Shown piece by piece: positions 26,517 through 34,662 of a stretch of 64,000 bases of DNA. Positions within the stretch are counted from its first letter, which is position 1; every line of letters starts with the position of its first letter. The stretch comes from ZC4RG30 sp039917615. Lineage in GTDB: Bacteria > Pseudomonadota > Gammaproteobacteria > Steroidobacterales > Steroidobacteraceae. A model generated the notes under the pieces. It ran no database searches. It had not been told where the DNA came from and was given only the letters and a program-made list of their open reading frames with translations. The stretch lies in the NCBI GenBank assembly GCA_039917615.1, contig JBDSJD010000010.1, forward strand, positions 1-64,000, read 5' to 3'. Position numbers and translations under genes: made by a program.

Positions 26517-26730
26517 AGATCTTCTTACCTTTGGTCCAGTATCCCGCACCGAAGAAGCGGATGACATCACCCCGGTAGGTGAAGCGTACGGTCAAAATGC
26601 CACCGCCATGACTGCCATAGCAGTAATAGCGGATTTCCTGAGGCGTTGAGTGCGTGATGTCTTCTGCCACGACACGGCGCTCGTCCAGAAAGGCATGCTG
26701 GGCTTCGGAGAAGCCGACGCCATGCTTCAT
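26413..26730 (-). CDS. brnT: BrnT-like ribonuclease toxin (cassette gene)
   Basis: The 105-residue protein begins MKHGVGFSEAQHAFLDE and continues RYYCYGSHGGGILTVRFTYRGDVIRFFGAGYWTKGK across residues 34-69, matching the BrnT fold (KHGVxFxEAxxxF and TxRGDxIRIIxA). It would normally end soon after YEQ at about residue 74. The basic tail PGRRRKGGGRLSAAAKRTG overlaps brnA by about 100 bases, longer than usual. The gene starts about 73 bases after the cassette boundary. Confidence 0.78.
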   Translation of the reverse strand: MKHGVGFSEAQHAFLDERRVVAEDITHSTPQEIRYYCYGSHGGGILTVRFTYRGDVIRFFGAGYWTKGKKIYEQANQVHKRPGRRRKGGGRLSAAAKRTGSKGRR

Positions 26731-26835
26731 GGACGAACTTTAGCACGCGTATGGGCGTATCGCCATACCGACGTATGGCGATACGCGGCGATGAATAGTG
26801 TCGGCCAACTAGCATTTAGGCGACAACAGTGTCGC

Positions 26836-26911
26836 ATAGGAAGTTCAACCCACCTTCCTTACCCTGATCCTCTTCAGCCCAGTCGCGCGAACCGCTCGTC
26901 CAGGCCGGTGA
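26836..26911 (-). repeat. 76-bp direct repeat, right copy
   Basis: Near-identical to 24095-24170. It includes the last codons and stop of the arylamine N-acetyltransferase. The tail GLDERFARL looks native for that family, so this copy is probably the original. Immediately to its left GCGACA and TGTCGC form a small hairpin (26820-26835) leading into the first cassette. Confidence 0.9.
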
Positions 26912-27698
26912 TGCCGCTCTCATCGATCCCGAAAATCTCGCGCAACACCGTACGCAGCTCGATCGCATCCGCGAGTCTCCGGCTTTCCACGCTGCCGGCC
27001 CGGTCCCGCCAGGTCAATTCACGATCGCGCAGCGTGTATCGGCCATCTGGTCGCGGCTGCGCCACACGTAGGCCGGCGACGAATTGCGATGCCGGATCGC
27101 GGGCCAACTGATAGTTCGGCGCCTCGAAGTCGATCGGCCATTGTGGGTGCAGATCGAAACGATATAGCGGCGCCCAGTATGTACTGCCGACTGCATCACT
27201 CAGTTCGGCCTCCAGCAGCAAATCCGCGTCGAGTTCGCGCAGGCGAAAGCGCTCGTGTGGCGTGGCCTGAGGTCCACGCACCGAGAAGTCCAGCGGTGCT
27301 GGTGGTGTGAGCACACCAAAGCCCGCGTCCAGCAGGTAGTGACGGCCGCCGCACTCGACGCGTAGCAGACGGTGAGTACGCGCGGGGAAGTCGCTGACCG
27401 TCAGCCCCCACAGCACCCGCCCAGCGAGGTCCGTGACGGGAAAGCCTACGGCGCGCAGCGCATTGCCCAGCAGCAGATTGTGCTCGAAACACCATCCACC
27501 CCGACGGCCGTGTACCAGCTTCGCCTCGACATCAGCTGGCACGAGACTGACTGCGCGCCCCGTGAACGCATCGAGATTCTCGAAGGGGATGGCCAGTGCT
27601 TGACAATGCACCATCTGCTTAAGCGTAGTCAGGTCGACGCGGGGCATCTCCTTGAAGCCGATGCGGTGCAGATAGGCAGGTAAATCTTGCATGTCCAC
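26874..27698 (-). CDS. nat: Arylamine N-acetyltransferase
   Basis: The 274-residue enzyme has the cysteine-protease-like triad C70 (RGGWCFEHN), H109 (ARTHRLL) and D124 (YLLDAGFG), plus the N-terminal PFENLDAF. It transfers acetyl groups from acetyl-CoA to arylamines or hydrazines. Its last eleven residues fall in the 76-bp repeat that bounds the cassette array. An ATG two codons inside (27692) is an equal start. Confidence 0.93.
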   Translation of the reverse strand: MDMQDLPAYLHRIGFKEMPRVDLTTLKQMVHCQALAIPFENLDAFTGRAVSLVPADVEAKLVHGRRGGWCFEHNLLLGNALRAVGFPVTDLAGRVLWGLTVSDFPARTHRLLRVECGGRHYLLDAGFGVLTPPAPLDFSVRGPQATPHERFRLRELDADLLLEAELSDAVGSTYWAPLYRFDLHPQWPIDFEAPNYQLARDPASQFVAGLRVAQPRPDGRYTLRDRELTWRDRAGSVESRRLADAIELRTVLREIFGIDESGITGLDERFARLG

Positions 27699-27876
27699 TT
27701 TGTGGCCGTACTTCCCGAATGGTGTTCCGGTCGCATCTCGCCCTGCTTGTTACACCATTGCCAGCGCAGCCGGATGGTAGAATACGTGAAGATACAATTC
27801 CAGATTGGCCACGCGGAATCGGCACAGGTAAACGGAACGGAACCACCGGGCTGGGCGCGCCAGAGTTGCAGCACAA

Positions 27877-29109
27877 TTGAAACAATTCGGGCCTCGCGCC
27901 CCGGGCTCGGCGGCGTTCATCTTCGTGTTCATCACTGTCGCACTCGACATGATGGCCGTGGGCATCATCGTGCCGGTGCTGCCGAAACTGATCATCGAAT
28001 TCAAGCATGGCGATGTTGCCCAGGCCGCAGGTTACGTGGGTCTGTTCGCGACGATCTGGGCAGCGATGCAGTTCATTTTTTCCCCCATCATCGGCGCCGC
28101 GTCAGACCGGTTCGGCCGGCGCCCGGTGATCCTGCTGTCGAATTTCGGCCTGGGGCTTGATTACATCCTGATGGCCGTTTCGCCGTCCCTGGGCTGGCTG
28201 TTCGTCGGCCGGGTGATCTCCGGCATTACTTCGGCCAGCTACCCGACTGCGGGCGCTTATATTGCAGACGTCACCCCACCTGCGGAACGCGCCGGAAAAT
28301 TCGGCATGTTGGGGGCCGCCTTTGGTCTTGGATTCATCGTTGGCCCGGCTGTCGGCGGTCTGCTCGGGAGCATCGATCTGCGTCTGCCCTTCTGGGTGGC
28401 GGCGGGCTTGAGCCTTGTAAATGCAACCTACGGCTTTTTCATCCTGCCTGAATCGCTTCCGCCGGAGCGCCGCAAGGCATTCAGCATCAAAGCTGCGAAT
28501 GTCCTGGGTGCATACCGGTTGCTGCGCTCACACCCAGAGTTGCTCGGGATGGCCGCGGCGCTGTTTGTGATGGGGCTGGCGCATGAATCCCTGCCGAACA
28601 CCTTCGTGCTTTATACCGACCAACGCTATGGCTGGACCGAATCACGTGTCGGACTGGTGCTCGCGCTTATTGGCATTGCGTCGGTGGTGGTATCGATGCT
28701 GCTGGTGAAACCCATGGTGCGGCGACTGGGAGAACGCCGCGCGGCATTGACCGGCCTATTTTGTGGCGTGGTGGGGTTCCTGTGCTTTGCGCTCGCGTCC
28801 ACCGGTGCTGCTTTTCTGGTGGGCATCGCCTTCCTGGGGCTTCTCGGTTTGGCAAATCCCGCGTTTCAGGCGCTCATGAGCCAGCGGATCAATTCCACGG
28901 AGCAGGGTCAGTTGCAGGGTGCGCTGGGCAGCATCCGGGCGGTTACTGGCATGCTCGGTCCGATAGTCTTCACGCAGGTATTCGCAGCTTCCGTGGGCAG
29001 CGGTAACACGCGTCTGCTGGGTGCTGCATTCCTGGTGTCTGCGGGCCTGCTGGTTATGGCGCTGCTGATCGGCCTGTGGCGGTTGCCGCGCAGCGCCTCT
29101 CACTCCTGA
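27877..29109 (+). CDS. MFS efflux transporter, TetA-like
   Basis: The 410-residue protein has 12 membrane helices, the loop motif GAASDRFGRRPVILLS, and the antiporter motif region GLGFIVGPAVGGLLG. The best match is the drug:proton antiporter-1 group that includes TetA. It would export tetracycline-like or other small molecules, but the substrate cannot be told from sequence. The start is a TTG (27877) with no strong ribosome-binding site; no better in-frame start precedes the first helix. Confidence 0.88.
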   Translation: MKQFGPRAPGSAAFIFVFITVALDMMAVGIIVPVLPKLIIEFKHGDVAQAAGYVGLFATIWAAMQFIFSPIIGAASDRFGRRPVILLSNFGLGLDYILMAVSPSLGWLFVGRVISGITSASYPTAGAYIADVTPPAERAGKFGMLGAAFGLGFIVGPAVGGLLGSIDLRLPFWVAAGLSLVNATYGFFILPESLPPERRKAFSIKAANVLGAYRLLRSHPELLGMAAALFVMGLAHESLPNTFVLYTDQRYGWTESRVGLVLALIGIASVVVSMLLVKPMVRRLGERRAALTGLFCGVVGFLCFALASTGAAFLVGIAFLGLLGLANPAFQALMSQRINSTEQGQLQGALGSIRAVTGMLGPIVFTQVFAASVGSGNTRLLGAAFLVSAGLLVMALLIGLWRLPRSASHS

Positions 29110-29124
29110 CCGGACTGCCCCAGG

Positions 29125-30015
29125 CTACTTTGGCATCAGTTGCTGCAGATACGTCCTGAACTGCGCGCCCAGCTTGGGGTGCTTCAGTCCGTATTCGACG
29201 GTTGCCTGCAGATATCCCAGCTTGTTGCCGCAGTCGTAGCGTTTGCCCGTGAAGCGGTAGGCGTAGACTGGTTCATCCTTCAGCAAGCGCGCGATGCCAT
29301 CGGTAAGCTGGATTTCTCCGCCCGCGCCTGCACCGATCTGTTCAAGATGATCGAAGACCCCGGGGGTCAGGACATAGCGGCCCACTACCGCGAGATTCGA
29401 AGGCGCCTTCGCTGGCTTGGGTTTCTCGACGATGGCGCTGATTGCCGCAATCTGGTCCTTTGAGCCACCGGCATCGACTATGCCGTACTTATCGGTTTCG
29501 GAGGGCGCCACTTCCTCAACGCCCAGCACGCTGCCCCCCTTCTCGTAATACACCTCTGCCATCTGCTTGAGGCAGGGCTTTGGTGCGTCGATCAGATCGT
29601 CGGCAAGGTGCACGAAGAAAGGCTCGTAGCCCACCGCTGGCCGCGCGCACAACACGGCGTGCCCCAAGCCAAGCGGCGCGGGCTGACGTATGTAAATGCA
29701 GGTGGCCTTCGCCGGCAGCACGCTTCGCAACTGGTCAGCAAGCTCAGACTTGCCCTGGGAATCCAGCAGCTTCTCCAGCTCCGCATCGGTATCGAAGTGA
29801 TCCTCGATGGCCCGTTTTGATGCGCCCGTAATGAATATCAGGCGCGTGGCACCGGCTGCGAGGGCTTCTTCCACCGCATACTGGATCAGCGGCTTGTCGA
29901 CCACCGGCAGCATCTCTTTCGGACTGGCTTTCGTTGCCGGGAGAAATCGGGTGCCACGCCCCGCAACGGGGAAAACAGCCGTCCTGATCTGTGTGATGTC
30001 GGTGGATCTTTTCAC
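29125..30015 (-). CDS. galU: UTP-glucose-1-phosphate uridylyltransferase GalU
   Basis: The 296-residue enzyme has FPVAGRGTRFLPATKASPKE, the nucleotide-binding motif, then PVVDKPLIQYAVEEA and GLGHAVLCA, with FVHLADDLI for the metal aspartates. It makes UDP-glucose for cell-envelope sugars. The length is usual. Confidence 0.96.
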   Translation of the reverse strand: MKRSTDITQIRTAVFPVAGRGTRFLPATKASPKEMLPVVDKPLIQYAVEEALAAGATRLIFITGASKRAIEDHFDTDAELEKLLDSQGKSELADQLRSVLPAKATCIYIRQPAPLGLGHAVLCARPAVGYEPFFVHLADDLIDAPKPCLKQMAEVYYEKGGSVLGVEEVAPSETDKYGIVDAGGSKDQIAAISAIVEKPKPAKAPSNLAVVGRYVLTPGVFDHLEQIGAGAGGEIQLTDGIARLLKDEPVYAYRFTGKRYDCGNKLGYLQATVEYGLKHPKLGAQFRTYLQQLMPK

Positions 30016-30063
30016 CCGGAGCCGCTCCCGATCGTCCCTGGAACTGCCGGCGATATTACAGGA

Positions 30064-30396
30064 CTAGCGTCGTTTGGGCGCCGGAGTGGCTGGATTCTGT
30101 GCACCCTTCGACACTTGGCCGACGTCGGTCCGGATGAAGTCACGGTTTTTGGCAAGCGCCGCTGGACCGATGCCCTTGACCAGTGCGAGTTCGTCAGCGG
30201 ACTTGAATGGCCCATGCTTCTGCCGGTATTCGACGATAGCCTGGGCGCGCTTGATGCCGATGCCCTTGAGCTCGCGTGACAGCGTGGTGGCATCGGCGGT
30301 GTTGATGTTTACCTGCCCGGCCCACAGCAGGTTGCCGGACATGAACATGAGAAGCCCCACAGCCAGGGCCCAGCGGGATTGAATGCGAGTGAACAT
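30064..30396 (-). CDS. ComEA-like helix-hairpin-helix protein
   Basis: The 110-residue product has a signal segment (WALAVGLLMFMSGNLLWA) and a ComEA-type helix-hairpin-helix pair: VNINTADATTLSRELKGIG, then RAQAIVEYRQKHGPFKSADE and LALVKGIGPAAL. Such proteins bind incoming DNA in the periplasm in natural transformation. Start 30396 has GGAG six bases upstream. Confidence 0.88.
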   Translation of the reverse strand: MFTRIQSRWALAVGLLMFMSGNLLWAGQVNINTADATTLSRELKGIGIKRAQAIVEYRQKHGPFKSADELALVKGIGPAALAKNRDFIRTDVGQVSKGAQNPATPAPKRR

Positions 30397-30508
30397 GGGT
30401 GTCTCCGTCTGCAAGCGGTCAACGCGACCGCAGGACGAAGGCTAGACAGGGCGGGACGCAAGTTCAGTCCGGATATCGGCCGCGCTTGCCGAGGAATGCA
30501 GCTTGGAT

Positions 30509-30811
30509 TCAGTCGCGGATCGGCGAATCCGTGCTGTCGTTGACGCGCTCGCGCAAATCCTTGCCGGGCTTGAAGTGCGGCACATGCTTGCCGGACAGCG
30601 CGACAGCCTCGCCGGTCTTGGGATTGCGTCCCTGACGTGGCGGCCGAAAATGCAGCGAGAAACTGCCGAAGCCGCGGATCTCGATGCGCTCGCCCTGTGA
30701 CAGGGCATCGCTCATGATTTCCAGAATCTGCTTGAGCGCAAGCTCGACGTCGCGTGCCGGCAGATGCTTCTGCTTGGCAGTAATGATCTCGATGAGTTCC
30801 GACTTCGTCAT
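30509..30811 (-). CDS. ihfB: Integration host factor beta subunit
   Basis: The 100-residue DNA-bending protein has MTKSELIEIITAKQ, the beta-arm region GFGSFSLHFRPPRQGRNPKTGE and the C-terminal VPHFKPGKDLRERVN. The proline at the tip intercalates in DNA. It lies after rpsA as in most gammaproteobacteria, with a perfect hairpin in between. Confidence 0.95.
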   Translation of the reverse strand: MTKSELIEIITAKQKHLPARDVELALKQILEIMSDALSQGERIEIRGFGSFSLHFRPPRQGRNPKTGEAVALSGKHVPHFKPGKDLRERVNDSTDSPIRD

Positions 30812-30835
30812 GCGAGCTCGCCCCGGACGTCGACC

Positions 30836-30868
30836 GGAACCCGTGTGTCAGGGTGACGCACGGGTTCC
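30836..30868 (-). promoter_or_regulatory. Stem-loop between rpsA and ihfB
   Basis: GGAACCCGTG (30836-30845) and CACGGGTTCC (30859-30868) pair perfectly, with a second short stem GTCA/TGAC inside the loop. No T run follows on the minus strand, so it is more likely an mRNA stabiliser or processing site than a full terminator. Confidence 0.6.
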
Positions 30869-30886
30869 GAAACATTGCACAATCAC

Positions 30887-32572
30887 TCAGTCGCGATCGT
30901 TACCGATCTGTTCCTTGAGCAGGTCACCCAGGCTGGTGCCGGAAGAACTGCCACCACCGGAATCGGTGCGATAGTTCTGCACAGCCTCAGCTTCCTCGTG
31001 CATTTCCTTGGCCTTGATCGACAGCGTGATCGAGCGCGTCTTGCGGTCGACACCGACGAACTTGGCTTCGACCTGCTCGCCGACTTTCAGCACCGTGCGG
31101 GCGTCTTCGACGCGGTCACGGCCCAGCTCGGTCGCGCGCAGCTGGCCTTCCACGCCATTGCCCAGATCGATGAGCGCGCCGCGCGCGTCTACTTCGGTGA
31201 CGGTGCCGATGACCACACTGCCGCGCGGATTGTCGGCCACGAAGCCCGAGAATGGATCCTTCGCCAGCTGCTTGATACCCAGCGAAATACGTTCGCGTTC
31301 CGGATCGATCGACAGCACCATGGCGTCGATGAGCTGGCCCTTCTGGTAGCTGCGCACGGCTTCTTCGCCGGGCACATCCCATGAGATATCCGACAGATGC
31401 ACCAGGCCGTCGATGTTACCCGACAGGCCGATGAACACGCCGAAGTCGGTGATCGACTTGACCTGACCCGAGACTTTGTCGCCACGGTTGAAGTTCTCGG
31501 CGAATTCCTTCCAGGGGTTGGCCTTGCACTGCTTGAGGCCCAGCGAAATGCGACGCCGTTCTTCGTCGACATCCAGCACCATGACTTCGACTTCTTCGCC
31601 GGTCTGCACGACCTTCGACGGATTGACGTTCTTGTTGGTCCAGTCCATTTCGGACACATGCACCAGGCCTTCCACGCCATCTTCGATTTCGACGAAGGCG
31701 CCGTAGTCGGCAATGTTCGTGACCTTGCCGAACACATGCGTGTTGGCAGGATAGCGGCGGGCGATGTTCTCCCACGGATCCGAGCCGAGCTGTTTGAGAC
31801 CCAGCGAGACGCGCGAACGTTCGCGGTCGAACTTCAGGATGCGCACCTCCACTTCCTGGCCGACGGTGACCACTTCGGAAGGATGCTTCACGCGCTTCCA
31901 GGCCATGTCGGTGATGTGCAGCAATCCATCGATGCCGCCGAGGTCGACGAATGCACCGTAGTCGGTCAGGTTCTTGACCGTGCCCTTCACAACCGTGCCT
32001 TCGGCCAGGTTGTCCATCAGCGCGCTGCGCTCGGCGGAGAACTCCTGCTCCACCACGGCGCGGCGTGACACAACCACGTTGTTGCGCTTCTGGTCCAGCT
32101 TGATGACTTTGAATTCGAGCGGCTTGTTTTCGAGGTACGCGGTGTCGCGCACGGGGCGCACATCCACCAGCGAGCCCGGCAGAAACGCGCGGACGTTTTC
32201 CAGTTCGACGGTGAAGCCACCTTTCACGCGGCCGGTGATGATGCCGGTGACGATTTCGGATTCGTTGAATGCCTTCTCGAGGCGGGTCCAGGTGCGGGCG
32301 CGCTTGGCTTTTTCGCGCGACAGGCGGGTTTCGCCAGTGCCGTCTTCCATCGCGTCGAGGGCAACCTCGACTTCATCGCCGGCGACAACTTCTATCTCGC
32401 CGCGCTCATTGCGGAACTGATCGAGGGGAATGACGGCTTCGGATTTCAGGCCGACGCTGACGACGACCATGTCGTCGCCTACGCTGATTACCCGGCCGGT
32501 GAGGATCATGCCGGGGCGGATTTTTTGATTCGCCAGGCTTTGTTCGAACAGTTCGCTGAAAGATTCGGTCAT
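30887..32572 (-). CDS. rpsA: 30S ribosomal protein S1
   Basis: The 561-residue protein contains six S1 (OB-fold) repeats, seen in recurring VKSITDFGVFIGL, VKNLTDYGAFVDLGGIDG and VTNIADYGAFVEIEDGVEG motifs, after an N-terminal segment that contacts the ribosome. It binds mRNA for translation initiation. It is downstream of cmk and reads leftward, the same way as gyrA. Confidence 0.97.
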   Translation of the reverse strand: MTESFSELFEQSLANQKIRPGMILTGRVISVGDDMVVVSVGLKSEAVIPLDQFRNERGEIEVVAGDEVEVALDAMEDGTGETRLSREKAKRARTWTRLEKAFNESEIVTGIITGRVKGGFTVELENVRAFLPGSLVDVRPVRDTAYLENKPLEFKVIKLDQKRNNVVVSRRAVVEQEFSAERSALMDNLAEGTVVKGTVKNLTDYGAFVDLGGIDGLLHITDMAWKRVKHPSEVVTVGQEVEVRILKFDRERSRVSLGLKQLGSDPWENIARRYPANTHVFGKVTNIADYGAFVEIEDGVEGLVHVSEMDWTNKNVNPSKVVQTGEEVEVMVLDVDEERRRISLGLKQCKANPWKEFAENFNRGDKVSGQVKSITDFGVFIGLSGNIDGLVHLSDISWDVPGEEAVRSYQKGQLIDAMVLSIDPERERISLGIKQLAKDPFSGFVADNPRGSVVIGTVTEVDARGALIDLGNGVEGQLRATELGRDRVEDARTVLKVGEQVEAKFVGVDRKTRSITLSIKAKEMHEEAEAVQNYRTDSGGGSSSGTSLGDLLKEQIGNDRD

Positions 32573-32677
32573 GTTTACACTCGTTGCGTACGCCTGATCC
32601 GGTCCGAAGGCGCACGGTTGTTGACACGGGCCACCGTTTTTTCATGCGGCGCCCGACCTAAAGTTCCCTCGCGTGGG

Positions 32678-33364
32678 TTACAGCTCCCGGTCCCGGACTT
32701 CTGCCATGACCCGATCGACAACCTCATCTATGGTGAGGTTTGTGCTATCGAGCATCACGGCATCCGCAGCGGGCTTCAGTGGCGCGACGGTGCGGGTTGA
32801 ATCCCGCCTGTCGCGCTCGGCTATCTCCAGCGAAAGGGCGGCAAGGCTAGCACCAGAACCCTTGTCTTTCAACTGGTTATGGCGCCTTCGCGCCCTCTCT
32901 TCGCTGCTTGCGGTGAGGTAGATCTTGAGCCGGGCGGCGGGGAAGACCACGGTGCCCATATCCCGCCCGTCGGCCACGAGGCCAGGCAGCCGGGCGAAGG
33001 CATGTTGGCGTTCGAGCAGCGCCGCCCGTACCTGGGGCCACACCGCCACGCGGGAAGCCCCCTGCCCGGCCTCCTCCGTGCGGATATCGCGCGTGATGTC
33101 GCGCTGTTCGTCCCCCAACAGGATCTGCTCGCTGCCGTCGGCTCTCACCCCGAAGTGAATCCGCAAGGTCTTCGCGAGCCGGGCGTGGCCAGCCTCGTCG
33201 TCCGGTTGCAATGCCGTCAGGCCACCGGCCAGCGCCACAATCCGGTACAGCGCACCGCTATCCAGCAGATGCCACCCGAGGCGCGTCGCCACCAGCCTGC
33301 TGATTGTTCCTTTGCCAGAGCCGCTTGGCCCATCGATGGCCAGTACCGGCGCCTGCTGCGTCAT
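32678..33364 (-). CDS. cmk: Cytidylate kinase
   Basis: The 228-residue kinase has the P-loop GPSGSGKGTISRLVA, the monophosphate-binding LDSGALYR and DGRDMGTVVFP, and the lid SSEERARRRHNQL. It phosphorylates CMP and dCMP. It overlaps aroA by four bases. Confidence 0.96.
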   Translation of the reverse strand: MTQQAPVLAIDGPSGSGKGTISRLVATRLGWHLLDSGALYRIVALAGGLTALQPDDEAGHARLAKTLRIHFGVRADGSEQILLGDEQRDITRDIRTEEAGQGASRVAVWPQVRAALLERQHAFARLPGLVADGRDMGTVVFPAARLKIYLTASSEERARRRHNQLKDKGSGASLAALSLEIAERDRRDSTRTVAPLKPAADAVMLDSTNLTIDEVVDRVMAEVRDREL

Positions 33365-34662
33365 GCCAGGGCCACGTCCAGACCACAGCTGCAGGCGGTT
33401 TCGACGAAACCAGGAAAGGAGGTACCGACGTTTTCCACATCGCGTACATGGATTGCAGCGTCGCTATGCAGACTCGCGATGGCAAAAGACATCGCAATGC
33501 GATGGTCGCCGTAGCTGTCTACGGCACCGCCGCGGAAGCGCGGCCCGCCCTGGATGCGGATGCCATCGGGCGCGAGTTCATTGTCGACGCCGATGCGCGA
33601 CATGCCCTCTGCCATCACCGCCAGTCGATCGCTCTCCTTCACGCGCAACTCGGCTGCACCGGTGAACACGGTCTCGCCCGTTGCGGCAGCGGCTGCAATG
33701 AACAGCACCGGCAGTTCGTCAATCGCCAGTGGCACCAGGGATTCCGGCACCTGGATTCCACGCAACGCGGCACGCCGCACTTCGATATCAGCCACGGGCT
33801 CCGCGCCCTGCGACGGGCGCACGTGCAGGCGGATGTCGGCGCCCATGAGCCTGAGGATATCGATCACGCCGGTGCGAGTGGGATTGACGCCCACGTTCTC
33901 GACTACAAACTCTTCCACGCCCGCCAGGCAACCGGCCACCAGGAAGAATGCCGCAGAGGAAATATCACCCGGTACATCGATGCTGGTGCCGGATAGTTTC
34001 TGATGGCCACCAAGACGCACCCGCGCGCCACTGGTCTCTATTGCCACCCCGAAGCTGCGCAGCATGCGTTCGGTATGGTCGCGTGTGGGTGCGGGCTCGG
34101 TTACGACGGTCAGGCCCTCCGCATAGAGGCCTGCAAGCAGGATGGCCGATTTCACCTGCGCACTGGCAACCGGCAGCGGATATTCAATGCCGACAAGACG
34201 CGCAGCGGGACGCACCGTGACTGGTGGTTTGCCATCGGCGGTTGCGATATCCGCACCCATCAGGCGCAACGGCTTGGCTACACGCTCCATGGGACGTGAC
34301 CGCAACGACGCATCACCAGTCAGCACCGATTCGAAACGTTGGCCGGACAGCAGGCCCATGGTCAGCCGTATCGCCGTGCCGGCATTGCCCATGTCGAGCA
34401 CCTTGCCTGGTGCCTGCAATCCGTGCAGGCCACGTCCATGCACGGTGAGCGATGTCGGTCCGCGCCGGTCCACCTGAACACCCATCGCACGAAATGCCTC
34501 AAGTGTGGCCAGGCAATCGGCGCTTGCCAGAAATCCCGTTACTTCCGTTCGCCCTTCCGCGATGCCACCCAACATCAGCGTGCGATGGGAAATGGATTTG
34601 TCGCCCGGAACCCGGATGCGTCCGGAAACCCGTGACGCGGGAGATACCTTGTAGTCGCTCAT
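33361..34662 (-). CDS. aroA: 3-phosphoshikimate 1-carboxyvinyltransferase (EPSP synthase)
   Basis: The 433-residue enzyme has GDKSISHRTLMLGG at the start, LDMGNAGTAIRLTMGLLSG, TRDHTERMLRSFG and SDRLAVMAEGMSRIG, all EPSP-synthase signatures. It catalyses the sixth step of the shikimate pathway, the target of glyphosate. It overlaps both neighbours by four bases. Confidence 0.96.
   Translation of the reverse strand: MSDYKVSPASRVSGRIRVPGDKSISHRTLMLGGIAEGRTEVTGFLASADCLATLEAFRAMGVQVDRRGPTSLTVHGRGLHGLQAPGKVLDMGNAGTAIRLTMGLLSGQRFESVLTGDASLRSRPMERVAKPLRLMGADIATADGKPPVTVRPAARLVGIEYPLPVASAQVKSAILLAGLYAEGLTVVTEPAPTRDHTERMLRSFGVAIETSGARVRLGGHQKLSGTSIDVPGDISSAAFFLVAGCLAGVEEFVVENVGVNPTRTGVIDILRLMGADIRLHVRPSQGAEPVADIEVRRAALRGIQVPESLVPLAIDELPVLFIAAAAATGETVFTGAAELRVKESDRLAVMAEGMSRIGVDNELAPDGIRIQGGPRFRGGAVDSYGDHRIAMSFAIASLHSDAAIHVRDVENVGTSFPGFVETACSCGLDVALA

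Larger units (their letters stand above)
24696..26809 (-). mobile_element. Integron-type gene cassette cluster without integrase (CALIN-like)
   Basis: Four consecutive minus-strand units (brnTA, DUF6624, nucleotidyltransferase-like, dsbB-like) each start just after a core-site-like sequence, and the first three end in an attC site of 125-127 bp. The first bases of each cassette are complementary to the outer arm of its own attC: GTTGGCCGACAC with the arm at 26278-26291, GTTATGCGACTC with that at 25504-25517, and GTTCGGC with that at 24814-24822. That is the rule expected when cassettes circularise and insert at the core site. No intI gene is in the window. Confidence 0.82.

Noticed and set aside
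26836..26911. 76-bp repeat as an attC or attI site
   Set aside because: It ends in a GTTGAAC on the minus strand but lacks a complementary outer arm, so it does not form an attC hairpin.
27747..27783. TTGTTA and TAGAAT as promoter of the MFS gene
   Set aside because: The spacing of 25 bases is too long; a closer TTGCCA gives only 14.
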